From the NCBI RefSeq assembly GCF_965277665.1, contig NZ_OZ255835.1, positions 1,798,001 through 1,862,000 on the forward strand: a stretch of 64,000 bases of DNA, read 5' to 3'. Positions within the stretch are counted from its first letter, which is position 1. Each line of letters starts with the position of its first letter. The notes below the pieces were generated by a model. The model made no database searches and had not been told where the DNA came from. It saw only the letters and a list, made by a program, of their open reading frames with translations. This document shows positions 61,534 through 64,000 of the stretch, in pieces. Made by a program: the position numbers and the translations under genes. Origin of the DNA: Lichenicoccus sp965277665. Its GTDB lineage: Bacteria; Pseudomonadota; Alphaproteobacteria; Acetobacterales; Acetobacteraceae.

Positions 61534-63179
61534 GCGTCACGAACGCGCACACGACCGGCGCGATGCTGGCGGCGGCGATCATCTGCGCCGCCGCCGCCCC
61601 GGCGCCGACCTGCGGCACCGTGGTGCTGCCCTCGGGGCTCGGCCAGGCCGATCCGCAGGCGGTGAATTCCCTGAACCCGCTGCTCACCAGCCTCACCTAC
61701 AACCTGCAGATCATGCAGCAGATCTACCGGCCGCTGGTCTGGCTCGACCGCCACGTGAACTACGATCCCGGAGCGAGCCTGGCCTCGGCGGTGACGACCT
61801 CGGATGGCGGCCGCACCTGGCATTTCACCATCAAGCCCTGGCACTGGTCGGACGGCGTGCCGGTGACCGCGAGCGACGTGCTGTTCACCTTCGAAACGAT
61901 CCGCCGGCTCGGGCCGGCCTATGTCAGCTACGGCATCGGCGGCATCCCCGACTTCATCGCCGACGTCCGCAGCGACAGCCGCCACGACGTCACGCTGACG
62001 CTCGACCGCAGCGTCAACCCGGACTGGTTCCTGCGCACCGGGCTCTCCATCATGGTGCTGCCGGAGCATGTCTATCGTGGCATGACGCTGGAGCAGATGC
62101 GCATGCGGCAGACCGATCCCGACCTGTTCCGGGTCTCGGACGGCCCGTTCATGCTCGACGATTTCGTCGTCGGCCGGCATCTGACGCTGGTGCGCAACCC
62201 GCTCTATGGCGGCACGAAGCCTGCGATACACAGGCTGGTGGTGGATTTCCTCGAGGGAGGCTCGCCGCTGCAGGCACTGCGTGCCGGCGAGATCGATGCC
62301 GCCGACATCCCGTTCCGGCTCTGGGACCTCGCCCGCGCGCTGCCCGGCTTTGCCACGACGAGGCTCGACGGCCCGTTCGGCTACATGGTGCTCTACCTGA
62401 ACATGCACAGCGCGACCGCGCCCTCCCTGCGCGACGTGCGGGTGCGCCGGGCGATCGCGCTTGCCATCGACCAGGCCGAGATGATCGCGCTCGCCTGGCA
62501 CGGGCAGGCCGGCGAGGTGCATGGGCCGGTGCCGCCGGCGATGACCGGCTTCGTCTCACAGGCTGCACGCGAGGGCTATCCGTCGCTGCGGCATGATCCC
62601 GCACAGGCCCGCGCCCTGCTCGACGAGGCCGGCTGGCGACCGGGACCGGACGGCATACGCACCAGGAACGGCCGGGCGCTGCGCTTCTCGATCGGCGTTT
62701 CGGCGGGCGTCGTCGACCGCCTGGTCGAGCTGCAGGTGGCGCAGCGCAACCTCGCCGCGGTCGGTATTGCCGTCGACCTGCACGGACTTGAATTCAACGA
62801 CCTGATCGCGACGATGAGGGGCAACGGCCATGACTGGGAGGGCAACATGATCGGCCAGACCATCGAGGGGTACCCGGACGGCCAGCAATTCTTCTCCGCC
62901 GACGGCGCCTCGAACTACGGACACTACGAGGATGCGAAGATGGATGCGCTGAACCGCGCCGTGGTGAGCGACGCCGGGGCCCAGGCCTTGCAGGCGGCGC
63001 AGGACTACACCGCCGGCCAGCAGCCGGTGATCTTCCTGCCGGACGGCGCGATCTCGCTGCTGGCGCGCCCGGAGGTGCACGGCCTGCGCGAGATGGAGAG
63101 CCCGCTCGGCTCGTGGTCGCCGGAATTGCTGTCTCTGTCCGGCGACATGGCATGCAATGCGGAGCGTGCAGCCCGGTGA
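61530..63179 (+). CDS. ABC transporter peptide/nickel-type substrate-binding protein, paralogue 3
   Basis: This is the third tandem SBP_bac_5 paralogue (549 residues), with the same architecture and a signal peptide of about 1-27. It is somewhat more divergent (YVSYGIGGIPDFIADVRSDS, MHSATAPSLRDVRVRRAIALAIDQ), suggesting the oldest split or faster change. TTG 61530 overlaps the previous stop (TTGA), as for paralogue 2; ATG 61491 would start inside paralogue 2. The permease begins 21 bases after its stop. Confidence 0.9.
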   Translation: MSVTNAHTTGAMLAAAIICAAAAPAPTCGTVVLPSGLGQADPQAVNSLNPLLTSLTYNLQIMQQIYRPLVWLDRHVNYDPGASLASAVTTSDGGRTWHFTIKPWHWSDGVPVTASDVLFTFETIRRLGPAYVSYGIGGIPDFIADVRSDSRHDVTLTLDRSVNPDWFLRTGLSIMVLPEHVYRGMTLEQMRMRQTDPDLFRVSDGPFMLDDFVVGRHLTLVRNPLYGGTKPAIHRLVVDFLEGGSPLQALRAGEIDAADIPFRLWDLARALPGFATTRLDGPFGYMVLYLNMHSATAPSLRDVRVRRAIALAIDQAEMIALAWHGQAGEVHGPVPPAMTGFVSQAAREGYPSLRHDPAQARALLDEAGWRPGPDGIRTRNGRALRFSIGVSAGVVDRLVELQVAQRNLAAVGIAVDLHGLEFNDLIATMRGNGHDWEGNMIGQTIEGYPDGQQFFSADGASNYGHYEDAKMDALNRAVVSDAGAQALQAAQDYTAGQQPVIFLPDGAISLLARPEVHGLREMESPLGSWSPELLSLSGDMACNAERAAR

Positions 63180-63200
63180 AACATCGATGATGCGCATCCA

Positions 63201-64000
63201 ATGACCCGCATAGTCTGGGGCATCGGCCGCAAGCTGGGCAGCGCCGCGCTGTCGCTCGCCATCCTGATCACGCTGACCTTCGTGCTGGTGCACATCGCCC
63301 CTGGCAGCCCAGTGTACCAGATCCTCGGCCCCAAGGCCTCGCCCGCCTCGATCCGCGAGCTCAACCACGCGCTCGGTCTCGACCTGCCGTTCTGGCAGCA
63401 ATATTTCCGCTGGTGGATCGACCTCGCGCATGGCCAGCTGGGCACGTCCTATGCGGTGGAACGCCCGGTCGGCAGCCTGATCGTCAGCTACGAGCTCAAC
63501 ACGCTCTCGCTGCAGGTCGTGTCCCTGGTCGGCAGCCTGCTGATCGCCTTGGCACTCGGGCTGGCGCATGGCGTGTACTATGACCGAACGCCGGGCCGGG
63601 TCATCGGCGGCCTGGAGCTGGCGCTGTACGCGATGCCGTCGTTCTTCAGCGGCACCCTGCTGATCCTGTTCTTCTCGATGCAGCTCGGCTGGTTTCCCGC
63701 AGGCGGCCTGGAGAACCTTCGCCTCGCGCACCAGACCGTCGCGTCGAACGCACTGCACATGGCGCTGCCGGCCGTCACCATCGTCCTGCTGACGGTCCCG
63801 GTGCTGTCGCGCTACTTCGCGCAGTCGGTGCACGAGGAGCTCGGCCGCGACTATGTACGCTCGGCCGCCGCCCGAGGCGCGTCGCCGTCGCGTATCCTGG
63901 TGCACCACGTCATCCGCAACGCGATGCGCCCGCTGGTCACCGTGCTCGGGCTTTCCCTGCCCTCGATCTTCGCCGGCGGCGTGGTGGTGGAGACGGTGTT
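63201..64000 (+). CDS. ABC peptide transporter permease DppB-like (3' end cut by window)
   Basis: This inner-membrane permease belongs to the DppB/OppB/NikB family. The first helix region (LAILITLTFVLVHIAPGSPV) and the N-terminal loop with LGLDLPFWQQYFRWWIDLAHGQLGTSY are classic. About four more helices follow. The EAA loop that contacts the ATPase is present (RSAAARGASPSRILVHHVIRNA), and the frame runs open to the last base. The usual length is about 310-330 residues, so some 45-60 are missing. Genes for the second permease (DppC) and ATPases should follow outside the window. Confidence 0.94.
   Translation, partial: MTRIVWGIGRKLGSAALSLAILITLTFVLVHIAPGSPVYQILGPKASPASIRELNHALGLDLPFWQQYFRWWIDLAHGQLGTSYAVERPVGSLIVSYELNTLSLQVVSLVGSLLIALALGLAHGVYYDRTPGRVIGGLELALYAMPSFFSGTLLILFFSMQLGWFPAGGLENLRLAHQTVASNALHMALPAVTIVLLTVPVLSRYFAQSVHEELGRDYVRSAAARGASPSRILVHHVIRNAMRPLVTVLGLSLPSIFAGGVVVETV

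Noticed and set aside
1..64000. Searched by eye for tRNA, rRNA, CRISPR arrays, prophage and conjugation genes
   Set aside because: None seen; the only mobile DNA recognised is the IS at 7.0-7.9 kb and the small repeat elements listed.

Overview
This is one contiguous stretch of GC-rich (roughly 68-70 %) alphaproteobacterial chromosome. Codon use, the Suv3-type helicase / S4 protein / FdxA gene order, the oxidative sugar pathway, the acid-stable protease families and the alternative complex III (ACIII) all fit an acidophilic or acid-tolerant member of the Acetobacteraceae (Rhodospirillales). The family-level assignment is an inference from gene content. I see no rRNA, tRNA or CRISPR.

Layout. 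1-2.4 kb: the nearly complete 3' part of an MHYT-GGDEF-EAL cyclic-di-GMP protein. 2.5-6.7 kb: two exported proteases, sedolisin (S53) and DPP7-like (S46). 6.7-8.6 kb: a decayed coding remnant, a complete IS5/IS427-type insertion sequence sitting in a CTAG site beside CTAG-bounded palindromes, then a YefM-YoeB toxin-antitoxin pair with its own operator. 8.7-18.5 kb: a sugar-acid catabolic island. It holds a FadR-type regulator, dgoK, dgoA, a sugar 1-dehydrogenase and a lactonase on the + strand. On the - strand are a sugar porter, an IlvD/Edd-type dehydratase, a methyltransferase-like gene and a DgoD-type dehydratase. Together these encode galactose (and probably arabinose) -> lactone -> aldonate -> 2-keto-3-deoxy acid -> phosphorylated acid -> pyruvate + triose phosphate. 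18.6-20.1 kb: a TetR regulator and an SDR enzyme that share a palindromic operator. 20.3-24.7 kb: surface-glycan genes (DegT aminotransferase, PglF/CapD-type dehydratase, WecA-type initiating transferase).

24.7-31 kb is mostly housekeeping: a small periplasmic protein, MarR, an M17 aminopeptidase, a Suv3-like RNA helicase, an S4 RNA-binding protein with an apparent CTG start, and 7Fe ferredoxin. 31.2-42.3 kb is the centrepiece: ten tightly packed genes for ACIII (ActA, ActB, an ActC-ActD fusion, ActE, ActF-like), a small membrane protein, and a caa3-type, A2-subfamily cytochrome c oxidase (subunits II, I, III, IV). Almost every junction after the ActA-ActB gap is a stop/start overlap. This encodes a quinol -> ACIII -> cytochrome c -> O2 branch that bypasses bc1.

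42.3-51 kb: a GH79-like glycoside hydrolase, an exported esterase, a PhzF-like enzyme, a small lipoprotein, a sulfotransferase, an S9 peptidase and a Tat-type oxalate decarboxylase. 51.2-57 kb: a BI-1 membrane protein, the YbbA-YbbP/TesA group, an RNA 2',3'-cyclic phosphodiesterase and a PCu(A)C-like protein. 57.3-64 kb: a mini membrane protein, a uracil-DNA-glycosylase-like protein, and an ABC peptide/nickel-type uptake operon. That operon has three tandem paralogous binding proteins followed by a DppB-type permease cut by the window end.

Beyond the genes, three copies of one ~160-220 bp inverted-repeat element (20.17, 50.93 and 57.10 kb) each abut the stop codon of a neighbouring gene. Two reading frames (S4 protein, TesA) seem to begin upstream of any standard start codon.
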